Shown: one piece after another, positions 23,756 to 33,880 of the stretch
How the letters are laid out: each line of letters starts with the position of its first letter
Position numbering within the stretch: position 1 is the first letter of the stretch
NCBI GenBank assembly: GCA_032433765.1
Contig: JAVIAB010000092.1
Span: 39,383,718 to 39,447,717 of the forward strand
Length of the DNA: 64,000 bases
Direction: 5' to 3'
DNA from: Megaustenia siamemsis
Lineage: Eukaryota; Mollusca; Gastropoda; Stylommatophora; Ariophantidae
Position numbers and translations under genes: made by a program
The notes under the pieces: generated by a model
Databases searched by the model: none
What the model saw: only the letters and a program-made list of their open reading frames with translations
Told to the model about the DNA's origin: nothing

Positions 23756-24309
23756 AGAGCACAGAGTTCGCCCCCGTGCCGCCGGAACCCGAAAGGAGAG
23801 TAAAGAGCAGTGGCATTCTAGCCTACCAGGCATGTTGTTGGAAGCGATTTAGGATGGTTGGGTGTAAACAAAAAAGTTAGCCATAATTACTTACTAACAT
23901 GGACACGACAAATTAGGACCTATCCAAAATAGGCAAGGATTCTCTAAGAGAAATATGCCGCAACCTGGAAAATGACACACAAATTCATTGTCGCCGAGTC
24001 AGTGTACAAAAAACTCAACAATTGGCAGCTGGAATGTGCGTACTTTAAATGAGCAAAGAAAAGGTGCACAAGTTGTAACTGCAACGAAAAAATGTAAGGA
24101 AAACCTTATAGGAATATATTAAACAAAATGGTTAAAAGTTGAAACGATAAAGCAAAATACTGGAGATATGATTTCGATATAAAAACACCACTAATCAGAA
24201 GCTCAACGAAAAGTGAATGTCGTGGGAAGTACAGAAAGCACTCATTAAATAGGAAGCAGCAGAGTCTAGATTAATAAGAACAACACCTACAATGTGAATA
24301 AAAAGTAAA

Positions 24310-24966
24310 ATCATCATTGGTTGCCATCTCTGCATCGCAGGTTGGCTACGGTGGGGCCCCATTCCACTATGTTTCTTGCTTTGATAGTATAGGTTGCCTT
24401 AGGCTGAATTGTCCATCTTTTGATATTACTCGTCCATGTTAGTCTTTGTCTGCCTCTGCCTCTTTTACCTTGTATTTTCCTTTCCAATATTATTTTAGGC
24501 TGGTGTGTCTTTTATCATGCCCCAAATATCGAATTTGTCTTGTTTGAATTGTGTTTAGTAGGTCTCTTTTCATTTTTAGCTGTTGTAAGAATTCATCGTT
24601 TGTTTTCTCTTCATTCTATCCAATTCTTCCCATTCTTCTATAAATCCACATTTTAAAGGCTTAAATTTTCTGTTCTGTTTTGTTTTTATCTAGTGTCCAT
24701 GTTTATGAATCATGCAGAAAGGTTGAGAAGATATATCATTTTGCTATTCATAGTTTTAGCTCTGGTGTTATTTGTTTTGATGTTAGTATATTTTTCAAGG
24801 CATTAAAATTACTTTTAGCCATTCCTATTATCTTGTTTATTTCAGTTTTACATTTTCCATCACTGGTTATAGTATGTCCAAGGTTTTTGTCGCTCTGAAC
24901 TGTCTCCTGGTCTATTCCTTCAACGTTGATATCTACTTGCAGATGATGAGTATTATCATTAGGTGC
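24310..24966 (-). mobile_element. LINE family A, 3' fragment nested in LINE D
   Basis: The minus strand matches the C-terminal RT region and 3' end of the LINE A at 45.6-46.2 kb: the Asn-Leu-Arg-Cys end, Gly-Arg-Gly-Arg and Trp-Ile-Tyr-Arg-Arg blocks, and the Lys-Leu-Arg-Ile-Ala-Lys-Cys region. It has several frameshifts and is 5' truncated. LINE D sequence continues on both sides. Confidence 0.82.
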
Positions 24967-26657
24967 TAGTATTATTAAAAAGTAACAGAAAATACATATT
25001 ATCCAACGCTAAGCACCAAATAATGACAGTGAAGATTGTACTTAGAACGAATTCTATAAACAATTACAGTAATAAGATGAATGAATGGGCCAAAGATATT
25101 ATCTTGACGAGAGACCTAAATGCTGAAGTGAGAACAAATAACTGGGGCATTGAAAAGATCTTGAAGAAAAAAAAAAAACAAGGACTCGGATGAATAAATG
25201 AGGACGGAAAATTATTGGTGAATGTATGTGTATTTAACAAAATAACAACGGGAGGGATGATATTCCAATTTTATAGAATGCATCAAACTTCGTCACTATC
25301 ACCTGACCAGAAATTAAATTGTTCACTTATGCTTCGGATCATCACTTTCTGTCCAAAATTGAAACTGAAATTCAAAAGATATGCAATAATAAATTATTGT
25401 AGATGACTTTTTATGTAGGAATTTTAGAGGTAGTAAATTAAAGTACAGTCACAATATCAAAACAAATTCCAGGTGCTTCAACAATTAGAGGATACAATGA
25501 TTATGGAAAATTAGTTGGAAAAAGCAAAGAATGTATGGAAAGAGATCTATGAAGAAATTCTAGGAAAATGGAATCGTTAGACATGGCGTACAAATGGCGT
25601 GCAGCTGATAATGGATAGATCCCTGTCGTTGTAACGGCTGTCAAAGGAAGCATTTATCTGTTGTCAGCGACAAATCCTTGGACTTAATATTAGTGAGCAT
25701 GCCACACCAATAAAAAAAGCGAGAAGATGCATTAAAAGGGATAAGAGGAAATATATAGATGAACTAGCTAAATAGGCAGAAGAAGCAGCAAATAAAGGGA
25801 ATATGAAAGAACTGTACAACAGCACAAAGAAAGTGGAAAATACAAACAGATCAATGCCTTTATTAAAGATAAGAAAGGAAATCTGCTTAGTAATATAAGG
25901 GAACAAATGGAGGGATGGAAAGACCACTTTGAAGAACTTTTGAACAGACACGGCTCAAATAATCCTTCAGATATACTACCAGCAGAAGAAGAGTTACGAG
26001 TTAACTGTGGAAAACCAAGCAAATAAGAAATAATGAAAGTCATCAAACTATAAAAAAAAAATGATAAAGCCACAGGACCAGATGAAATTCCTTCGGAAGC
26101 CATCAAAGCAGATACTAACACCTCTACCAAGATGTTACATAATCTATTAGATTAAATTCGGGAGAGAGAAGAAAAACCTAAAGACTGGAAAGAATGTTAT
26201 ATGATCAAACTACCAAAGAAAGGAAGTTTACAGGAGTGCACACATTATAGGGCAATTGTGCTACTATCAGTGCCAGGAAAAATATTAAGCAGAATCATTC
26301 TGGAGAGACTAAAAGAGAGAAACATTTGAGAGTGAACAAGCAGGTTTTAGGAAGAACAGATCATGTGCTGATCAAATAACTACACTATGTATAATAGTTG
26401 AACAAAGTTTAGAACTAAAATCCCTACTTTATATAGGATTCATAGATTACGAAAAGGCATTTGATAGTTTAGACAGAAGAATGTCATTACGGAATCCCCA
26501 TAAAGTTTATTAAACTGATAAAAACAATGTATGAAGGAACGAAATGTAATGTGGTGCATGAAGGACAGATTACAGAAGCATTTTAAATAAGAACAGGAGT
26601 AAGGCAGGGATGACTTCTGTCTCCATTTCTCTTATTACTGGCCATAGATTGGATTAT

Positions 26658-27003
26658 GGTTGGTTGCATTCGCCCGATGACTAAAGTATTCTAAAGTATT
26701 CGTAGACTTTAGAATTCCTCTTCGTCATCCGCCCTTAAAAAGGACGTTAGGATGACGTGTCTGCGTTGTGTTGTGATTTGCAGTATAAACTGTTATATTT
26801 GCACCTTTCGGCCCAACACATCCGATTTCAGCACGACATTTTTGAGTACCGGGTTGTCTTCCCTCTTCGATCCCTGTTCGCTTGGACAGACTAGACAGGT
26901 TAGTCTGTTACTAGAGGCACCACGGAGAGGTGGAGCAGGGTGGAGCAGCTGTGGGTCGCTGACAACTTCCAGCTTTGGTGCTGGGAGGCACGCCTTTGCC
27001 TCC
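26658..27003. mobile_element. 346-bp GC-rich insert of unknown class, 12-bp TSD
   Basis: Inserted in LINE D between RT motifs B and C, as the alignment with copy 2 around 59.49 kb shows. It is flanked by a perfect 12-bp duplication, agattggattat, at 26646-26657 and 27004-27015. It is much richer in G+C than the host LINE. It has no poly-A end, no clear TIRs and no tRNA-like head that I can see. The 88-aa frame crossing it (26752-27018) has no recognised motif. TSD length fits retroposition, so it could be an unclassified SINE or a retrocopy of a structured RNA or transcript. Confidence 0.65.
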
Positions 27004-27259
27004 AGATTGGATTATTAAAAAAACTCAAAATAACAGAAATGGGATCCAGTGGTCACTGACTAAACAACTTGATGATTTAGACTTTGCTGATAACATAGAT
27101 TTCTTATCACACAGCCATCAATAGATGCAGGATAAAATGAGCATACTTGATGAGAGATCACAACAGCTAGGACTGAAGATTAATAGAGATAAGACCAAAA
27201 TTATTAGAATTAATACAGTTGGTAATAACCAAATAAAACTAGGAGAAATACATCTACTA

Positions 27260-27305
27260 TAGCTTGTTTCATAAGTCGTGCCCAACTTTAAAAATCAATA
27301 TCTTT
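27260..27305 (+). repeat. Left terminal inverted repeat of the Sailor-like element
   Basis: Matches the reversed right end imperfectly over about 30 bp, with the best shared block cccaactt. Confidence 0.75.
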
Positions 27306-27644
27306 AAAACCGCTTTTTGTAATTTTTTTCAAAATTTGCATGTATAGTTATAATGATTAGAACCCAACAGGGAATTAATTTCATTAAAAACAAACATTTG
27401 GTTATTATTATTGCTTATTTGATTTATATAAATTTATAACGACCCATTGATGTAGTCAAAACTTAGTGTTTACAGTATTTAAGTTAAAAATAGCGAGTAA
27501 AAATCCATACAAGGTAAAATTGACGAGTTTGCACGCTTTCACCGTGGTTTTTTGACACAATTAGACACTTGTAAAAAACACGAGAAATTGTGTGTTCCAT
27601 TTCCGTTTATTCAGAGGTGCAGACGTGGAACGATAACATTTATC

Positions 27645-28912
27645 ATGAGTCTTAAAACGAAATTCTGCAGTTTACAAAACATTGCAATAAAAATGTATGA
27701 CTATTTTTGCAAAGAGGCTAAACGAGGAAGATTATTTCATTCTTTAGAAAACCCTGAGAATAGGACAAGACACATTTTGGATTTATCTAAACGGTCATTT
27801 AATCGCTGGATTCAAGCACGTGACCGTCAATGTTCAAAATATACAAAATCACAAGGAAGAGCAAAAATGTTGGATAATTTCGACAGTGAACTTATTAGAA
27901 GTGAAATTCGCAAAATGTTGGGTATGAATGAAACTGTTACAATAAGAAAATTAAAAGTATCGCTGAAAAAGAACAACAGTATTGAAATATCAAAGTCTAC
28001 ATTATGGAGGAATGTGAGAGCTGCAGGCTTTACATTCAGAAAGTATTCCAATGGACGAAACATCATCTGTGAGAAGCCACATATAGTAGTCATGAGAAGC
28101 AAGTACTTACGTGAAGTAAAAGAGGTGCGCAAGCAAGGTTATGATATTGTGTACTTGGATGAAACATGGATCAATGCTCACCACACTAACCAAAGGGAAT
28201 GGCAGTCATCAGATGGAAAGATTAAGAGATTAATACCTAGCAGCAAAGGACAGCGCTTGATAATTGCTCATGCAATAGTCGACAACATGGACTAATACAG
28301 AATGCAGAGCTCATTTTTCTTTCAAAATCCATAGACAATCGGGATTATCACTCTGAGATGAATGGTCACATATTTAGACATTGGAATGAAAATTCTGTTC
28401 TCCCATCACTAGATCGACCATCTTGCCTAATAATGGACAATGCAGCGTACCACAACATTGTTGCACTTGAAGATAAAGTCCCGACGTCATCCAGTACAAA
28501 AGATGCTATTAAGATATGGTTCACAAAGGAGCACATACAATTTAATAACATGTACTTAAAACCTGAATTACTATCTCTAGTAAAGCAAAAACAGAGGACA
28601 AAGACTTTTCAAATAGATAAGATTATCCAAGAGCACGGTCATATAAGTTTGAGGCTGCCACCTTACCATGCTAATTTAAATCCAATAGAACTAATCTGGG
28701 CAAAATTAAAAGGACAAGTGGCAGATGAAAATACAACATTCAAAATATGCGATGTAAAGACTCTTGCTAATCTCGCTTTATTAAATATAGACAAAGATTA
28801 TTGGGCTGAATGTGAAGACCACGTCTTAAAACAGGAAGAGGAATATTGGAAAAATGATGGTTTGTGGAATGTTCAACCCCAAAATCTTTTAGACTCGTCT
28901 GATTCAGAATGA
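27645..28912 (+). pseudogene. DDE transposase of Sailor-like (DD~83E) type, one frameshift
   Basis: Two open frames (27552-28295 and 28358-28912) are halves of one transposase of about 420 aa. I prefer the Met at 27645; the first 31 residues from 27552 look like leader sequence. The N-terminal half has helix-turn-helix-like regions (for example Glu-Ile-Ser-Lys-Ser-Thr-Leu-Trp-Arg-Asn-Val). It also has the first catalytic Asp in Tyr-Leu-Asp-Glu-Thr-Trp (Asp 203 counted from 27552). The second half has Ile-Met-Asp-Asn-Ala (second Asp) and Leu-Asn-Pro-Ile-Glu (catalytic Glu). The spacing between the second Asp and Glu is 83 residues by my count, far longer than the 34 of Tc1 or mariner but like the DD82E 'Sailor' group. 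A one-base loss near 28290, in aacatggact, separates the halves. Downstream codons continue into a typical Tyr-His-Ser-Glu-Met segment in the other frame. All three catalytic residues are kept. Confidence 0.88.
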
Positions 28913-29321
28913 AAGTATATAGTCCCCACAATGTTGGCCCCTATATTACCTTAAATTAGTTCAACAAACGGTCCTTTTCAGGACCACACAACTATGAAAA
29001 TTGGACATACAGGTATACCTTGATATTATTATCGTCCGTCCTCGAACTGAGCAGACAATAATTCTCCTGGTGTTTTGTTTTATCCAGTTATTTCCCCATT
29101 ACGGCCACGCCTTTACCTAGTGAAAATTAATCGTAGACCAGCAACTACGGTAATTTCTATTCTTTAGGGCTTCACAATTTACAATTTTGACAAACATCAA
29201 AGAAATATCGCCGCTTTAAGAAAACTGCAGCTGCAAGATATTTGTTAAATATACATTTAAAGGGTCTTTTGCATTCTAATAACATTTGGAAAATTTCAAA
29301 AGTATTTAACAAACGGTTAGA

Positions 29322-29366
29322 GAGTAATAGCGTTTTGAAGTTGGGCAAATGTTTTGAAGCGAGCTA
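29322..29366 (-). repeat. Right terminal inverted repeat of the Sailor-like element
   Basis: Imperfect inverted partner of 27260-27305, ending gaagcgagcta next to the TA target copy. Confidence 0.75.
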
Positions 29367-30001
29367 TAGACGTACAATCTAACATATATCTGGGCAGTAA
29401 TGTAGATAAAGAGTGAGAAACAGAAAATGATACCAAAATAAGGATATCAAAAGCAAGAGGAGCTTTCATTGCACTGGGAAACATATGGAAATCCAAAGAA
29501 ATTAGGTTAAATACAAAAATAAAAATTTTCAACTCAAATGTAAAGTCGCTCCTATTATATGGCTGTGAAACATGGAGAACAACAAAATTGACAACCACGA
29601 AGACACAGACTTTCATTAATGGATGCTTACGCGAAATAAAAGGATGGAAATGGTAGGACAAAATTACTATCATAGAATTTTGGAAATGTACCAGTCAAAT
29701 ACCAGTGGATAAAGAGATACAGCGAAGACGATGGCGCTGAATAGGACACACACTACGGAAGCCAACTAAGAGTATTACACAACAGGCCCTTTTTTGGAAT
29801 CCCCAGGGGAAAAGACAAAGAGGAAGACCAAGAAATTCTTGGAGAAGACAGTAAGAAGCAGAGATGAAGATGATGGGGAAGACATTGAATGATCTTAAAA
29901 GAATGGCAAAAAAAACAGAACGACTTGGAAAGGCATTTGTTGAAGACCTATGCTCCACTGGGAGCTAAAAAGGTAGACGAGAAGAGATGCCACACTAATA
30001 A

Positions 30002-30361
30002 TTGCTGTCCCAAAAAATAAAGCCAGGCCTCCACTTTGATGGGGCACTCGAACTGACCGCAGTCCAGTTTGGGGCAAATTTGCAGTCGAAAACAGACAGT
30101 TTATACATCCCATCTCTGGTAAGGATCGAGGCCGGTACCATTCAACTAAACTCCACATACATTTGCACTGCAGCACTATCTCAGCACGTGAGCGCCAAAG
30201 CCATGCTGATTTTGTGGGCAGGTGAATACGACCGGGTTAGGGCTGTCTCCTCAACCGAAAATCCAAGTCATAAGGTATCACTTTACACTGCAGTTAAAAT
30301 GCTACTAGTCGTAAACTCGATCCGACTAAATGGTCATCTTGACCTGCCGCACCAACCATAG
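30002..30361 (+). CDS. Hypothetical 119-aa frame in G+C-richer DNA (weak)
   Basis: An uninterrupted frame that begins right after the LINE D end and stops before a LINE B fragment. It is richer in G+C than its surroundings. No signal peptide, membrane segment or motif is recognisable, and a reverse frame (29895-30176) overlaps it. It is more likely part of an unclassified repeat than a host gene, but it is open for its full length. Confidence 0.15.
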   Translation: MLSQKIKPGLHFDGALELTAVQFGANLQSKTDSLYIPSLVRIEAGTIQLNSTYICTAALSQHVSAKAMLILWAGEYDRVRAVSSTENPSHKVSLYTAVKMLLVVNSIRLNGHLDLPHQP

Positions 30362-30619
30362 AAACGCATGAATTGCAAAAGAGTCCATACAGAAAATTAA
30401 TGATATTGGTTAGTTATTATTTCTGCTCGGAGAAACTAACTTCTAGACATTTGATACTAACCCCTGATTATAGAGGTTAATGCAGTGTGCTATTCTCGTC
30501 ATAATATGATAGTGGAAGCAGTGCAAAATTTAGAACTCTCTTTTTTGAACTACATGATCAGCGTTCTTTTCTGGATCTACACATTTCAAACTATGTATGT
30601 GAAGTAGTAAAATATGTTT
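30362..30619. other. AT-rich DNA, nothing recognised
   Basis: No supported feature between the hypothetical frame and the LINE B copy. Confidence 0.4.
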
Positions 30620-31045
30620 CTTACGTTTACCATATAACATATGGATGCGAATCACGGACAATAGTACAACAGACAAGAAAATCACTGGTGTCTGTAGAAA
30701 TGTGGTTTTACAGAAGAATGTTGAAAGTACTATGGACAGCTAAGAAGAGTAATGAAGATGTTCTGAGAGAGGTCAAAACAAAAAGAGAGCTAATTTCCAA
30801 TATTAGGAAGAAACAATCATCATTTTTTGGCCATGTAATGAGAAGAGAACAACTGGAATATATTGTAACAACTGGAAAAATTGAGGGACGAAGAGATAGA
30901 GGGAAGCAAAGAGAAAAAAATAATAGACAGCTTAAGAGAATGGCTTGGCAGAAGGTCAACAACAAAAATGATAAATAGCTACCGAGATCGAAAGTTGTGG
31001 AGAGACATGATCACGTAGGCCCGGTACTTGATGATGATGACGTTT
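30620..31045 (+). pseudogene. LINE family B, 3' end fragment
   Basis: The 96-aa frame at 30688-30978 closely parallels the end of the copy at 6.0-6.9 kb: Val-Glu-Met-Trp-Phe-Tyr-Arg-Arg-Met-Leu, Ser-Ser-Phe-Phe-Gly-His-Val-Met-Arg-Arg and Lys-Ile-Glu-Gly-Arg-Arg-Asp-Arg-Gly. It ends at a (gatgat) tail at about 31030-31041. It is 5' truncated and lies just outside the foldback element. Confidence 0.85.
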
Positions 31046-31605
31046 ACCATTTCAGAGGAAATGTAGTGATGTTATATAATAAAACATATTGAGGGACGCA
31101 AGAGATATTATATAATAAAACATACTGAGGGACGCAAGAGGTATTATATAATAAAATATTGAGGGACAGTTGAGGAGGTATATAGTTCACTCCCCAAGTG
31201 ATATTATTAAGGAGCATTGACGAGACAGATAGGGTTAATGGTTAAGAAAAGGAAAGTTTCTAATGGGTGGGGTACGAATACTGATTTTATTTTATTATTA
31301 TTTTTTTTTAATTTACATTCGGTGAATCATGTCGATGATGTTGTGCAAATATAGAGATAGGTCAGCATATTAGTAATGCTAATTGATTAAATTAGCACGG
31401 GTATCTGTCTCTCTTTGTGACTAATAAACAAACACTACAAAATAGTATAATATCACTGGTCTCCACATTTTTTCGTGCATGTGACATGCGCTCTTGTGTG
31501 TAAGTATTATCGTATTAGGGTCCGCTCGTATTAAAGTATGGTGGATAGTTGTTAATATAGCTCCAACATAAGATAGTGGGAATATTGATTAGATAGTCTA
31601 ATGAG

Positions 31606-31607
<2 letters not shown>

Positions 31608-31656
<49 letters not shown>
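31608..31656. repeat. (TA)n microsatellite in the left arm
   Basis: About 24 ta steps. It sits at the position equivalent to the (TA)n at 35519-35557 in the right arm, so it predates the separation of the arms or is maintained by exchange. Confidence 0.92.
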
Positions 31657-31659
<3 letters not shown>

Positions 31660-31796
31660 AACTAATGCGGTGTCTGTCTCTTCTTGTGGTTGACATACAA
31701 TACAAACTAGTCTAAAAAAAACATGCAAAGATTCCCCATGCCTTCTTTGTGACTTGCTTGCGTAATGTCATATCTCTTATAGACAAGATACTAACG

Positions 31797-32287
31797 ACCT
31801 CTGACCAATGACCACAAGTGTGAAAGTTACCAATGACCACAAGTGTGAAAGTTACCAATGACCACAAGTGTGAAAGTTACCAATGACCACAAGTGTGAAA
31901 GTTACCAATGACCACAAGTGTAAAAGTTACCAATGACCACAAGTGTGAAAGTTACCAATGACCACAAGTGTGAAAGTTACCAATGACCACAAGTTTGAAA
32001 GTTGCCAATGACCACAAGTGTGAAAGTTACCAATGACCACAAGTGTGAAAGTTACCAATGACCACAAGTGTGAAAGTTGCCAATGACCACAAGTGTGAAA
32101 GTTACCAATGACCACAAGTGTGAAAGTTACCAATGACCACAAATGTGAAAGTTGCCAATGACCACAAGTGTGAAAGTTACCAATGGCCACAAGTGTGAAA
32201 GTTACCAATGACCACAAGTGTGAAAGTTGCCAATGACCACAAGTGTGAAAGTTACCAATGACCACAAGTGTGAAAGTTGCCAATGAC
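31797..32287. repeat. 25-bp satellite array, about 20 copies
   Basis: The unit is accaatgaccacaagtgtga plus aagtt. It is very homogeneous, with g-for-a changes (gttgcc) recurring every few units, which hints at a small higher-order pattern. The minus-strand 141-aa frame over it exists because 75 bp (three units) contains no stop. The equivalent place in the right arm (about 35320-35390) has only two degenerate copies. Confidence 0.95.
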
Positions 32288-32365
32288 CTAGACTTTTCAG
32301 AAACTGACAAACAATCCAAACTAATCCAAAACTGATCAATGGCCACTGACATTCAGCCACGTTTT

Positions 32366-32530
32366 GCTCATGACTACCCTACTTTGATGGAGCTTTGGTT
32401 ATACTGCACTAATATCTATGACCATTGTATGGTGTAAGTACGGTGTAGGGAGATTTTTGGGCGATGATTACTTATGCGGTTGTCGCAGTTACTGGGTTCT
32501 TGTACTGGAAATAAAGGGAAGGAGGCAAAT

Positions 32531-32588
<58 letters not shown>

Positions 32589-32884
32589 GGACAAGAAATA
32601 AATGTTGTAAACGACATGCAAAAGCATTATGAGAGCGTTACATGAGGGAAAGGATGAAGAAAGTGAGATGTTGTCAGAAGAAAGTGAGCTATAATAGATA
32701 GAACTAGAGGAAGCCGCGCCAGAATAGAGTGTGAGAGATAGATCCAGAGGAGGGAAAAACATGGAGGAGATGCAGAAAAGAGGAGTTGCTTTTGTCAGAT
32801 AATAAGAGTTAGAAAGAGAAAGTGCCGAAAAAGAGAACGGGTAAAGCAAAAATGTGATTCGTAAAGGAAGTAAAAGGCAGTGGT
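32366..32884. other. Loop segment with (GA)n
   Basis: A unique part of the foldback loop, with a (GA)n tract at 32531-32584 and purine-rich sequence after it. The 125-aa minus-strand frame is low-complexity Ser/Leu-rich sequence caused by the tract. Confidence 0.6.
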
Positions 32885-33880
32885 AAGTTTGGGTCAGTTG
32901 TGGTCAGTGATCAATTTGGGTCACCTTAACATCAGTTTCAGTTAGTGGTCATTTTGGGTCACATGTGGTTAGTGGTCATTTTGGAAGACCTGTGGTCAGT
33001 GTTTAGTTTGGTCATCTGTGATCAGAGGTCAGTTTGTGTCACCTATGGTCAATGGTCAATTTTGTCACCTGAGGTCAGTGGTCACTTTTGTTCACCTGTG
33101 GTAAATGGTTAGTTTTGGGTGAGTTTCCGTCAGTTGGCAGTTTAGGTCAGTGGTCAGTTTGAGTCAGTGGTGTGTTTGGGTTTCCTATGCTCAGGACGGT
33201 CAGTTTCGGTCACCTATGGTCAGTTTGGGTCACCTTTTGTCAGTGGTATGTTTGGGTCAGTCTGGGTCAGTTTGGGTCAGTTTAGATCAGTGGTCAGTTT
33301 GGGTCAGTGATCATTTTCGGTCACCTGTGGTCAGTTGTCTATTTGGGTAACCTACAGTCTGTAATATGTTTGGGTCACCTATGGTCAGTGATCAGTTTGG
33401 GTCCCCTTTGGTCGGTTGTCTGTTTGGGTCACCTATGGTCAGTGATCATTTTGGATCACCTATTGGCAGTGATAAGTTTGTGCCACCTATGGTCAGTGGT
33501 AAATTTGTGTCACCTGTGGTTAGTTATATGTTTGAATTACCAATGGTCAGTAATCAGTTTGGGTCGCCTGTATTCAGTTGTCTATGTGGGTCATCTGTTG
33601 TCAGTGATCAGTTTGTGTCACCTGTGGTCAGTGATGAGTTTGGGTCACCTGTGATCAGCAGTCAGTTTGGGTCACTTGTGATCATTTGTCAGTTTGTTGC
33701 ACCTATTGTCAGTTTGGGTTAGGGGTCATTTTGGGTCAAATGTGGTCAGCGGTCAGTATGGGTCACCTATGGTAAGTGATCAGTTTGGGTCACATGTGGT
33801 CAGTGATGCGTTTGGGTCACATGTGGTCAGTGATCAGTTTGAGTCACCTATGGTCAGTGATACACTTGGGTCACCTGTGG
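32885..33880. repeat. Degenerate GGTCA-rich tandem repeats
   Basis: Irregular 20-32-bp units of the form ggtcagtttgggtcacct and gtggtcagtgatcagtttgg. This is the diverged flank of the regular 64-bp array to the right. Plus-strand frames of 66-118 aa over it are repeat-driven. Confidence 0.88.

Larger units (their letters stand above)
27260..29366 (+). mobile_element. Sailor-like Tc1/mariner transposon (IS630 superfamily), TA target
   Basis: A 2,107-bp DNA transposon with imperfect terminal inverted repeats of about 30 bp. The left end begins tagcttgtttcataagtcgt and the right end, reversed, begins tagctcgcttcaaaacattt; both continue into a shared cccaactt block. It is flanked by TA (27258-27259 and 29367-29368), and the LINE D sequence reads through perfectly once it is removed. 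It encodes one transposase on the plus strand. Apart from one frameshift the element looks complete. Confidence 0.9.
23760..29990 (+). mobile_element. LINE family D copy 1, old element split by three insertions
   Basis: Pieces of one EN-RT non-LTR retrotransposon in order. A G+C-rich 5' part lies at about 23765-23875. The endonuclease start follows (Trp-Asn-Val-Arg-Thr-Leu-Asn, about 24028) and a second endonuclease piece (Arg-Asp-Leu-Asn-Ala-Glu-Val, about 25110; Gly-Gly-Met-Ile-Phe). The RT N-terminus is at 25690-26330 (Gly-Pro-Asp-Glu-Ile-Pro, Leu-Pro-Lys-Lys-Gly). Motif A is at about 26440 (Phe-Ile-Asp-Tyr-Glu-Lys-Ala-Phe-Asp), motif B at about 26600, motif C at about 27080 (Phe-Ala-Asp), and the C-terminal part is at 29380-29970. 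Stops and indels are many. Nested within it are a LINE A 3' fragment, a 346-bp unknown insert and a Sailor-like transposon. Copy 2 at 58.1-60.35 kb shows the uninterrupted order. Confidence 0.85.
31125..32365 (+). repeat. Left arm of the foldback element
   Basis: Contains, in order, the outer terminal block, AT-rich arm sequence, (TA)n at 31608-31656, the aagcaagtca-homologous block at about 31740-31790, the 25-bp satellite, and the inner block ending near ggccactgacatt (about 32340-32352). The terminal block is partly tandemly repeated outward (31075-31135, gagggacgcaagag three times). Confidence 0.75.

Noticed and set aside
31797..32287. CRISPR array
   Set aside because: The 25-bp repeats are contiguous with no unique spacers, and the genome is eukaryotic in every other respect.
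31927..32352. 141-aa repetitive protein (minus strand)
   Set aside because: Produced by the 25-bp satellite, in which a 75-bp super-period has no stop; periodicity, not selection, explains it.
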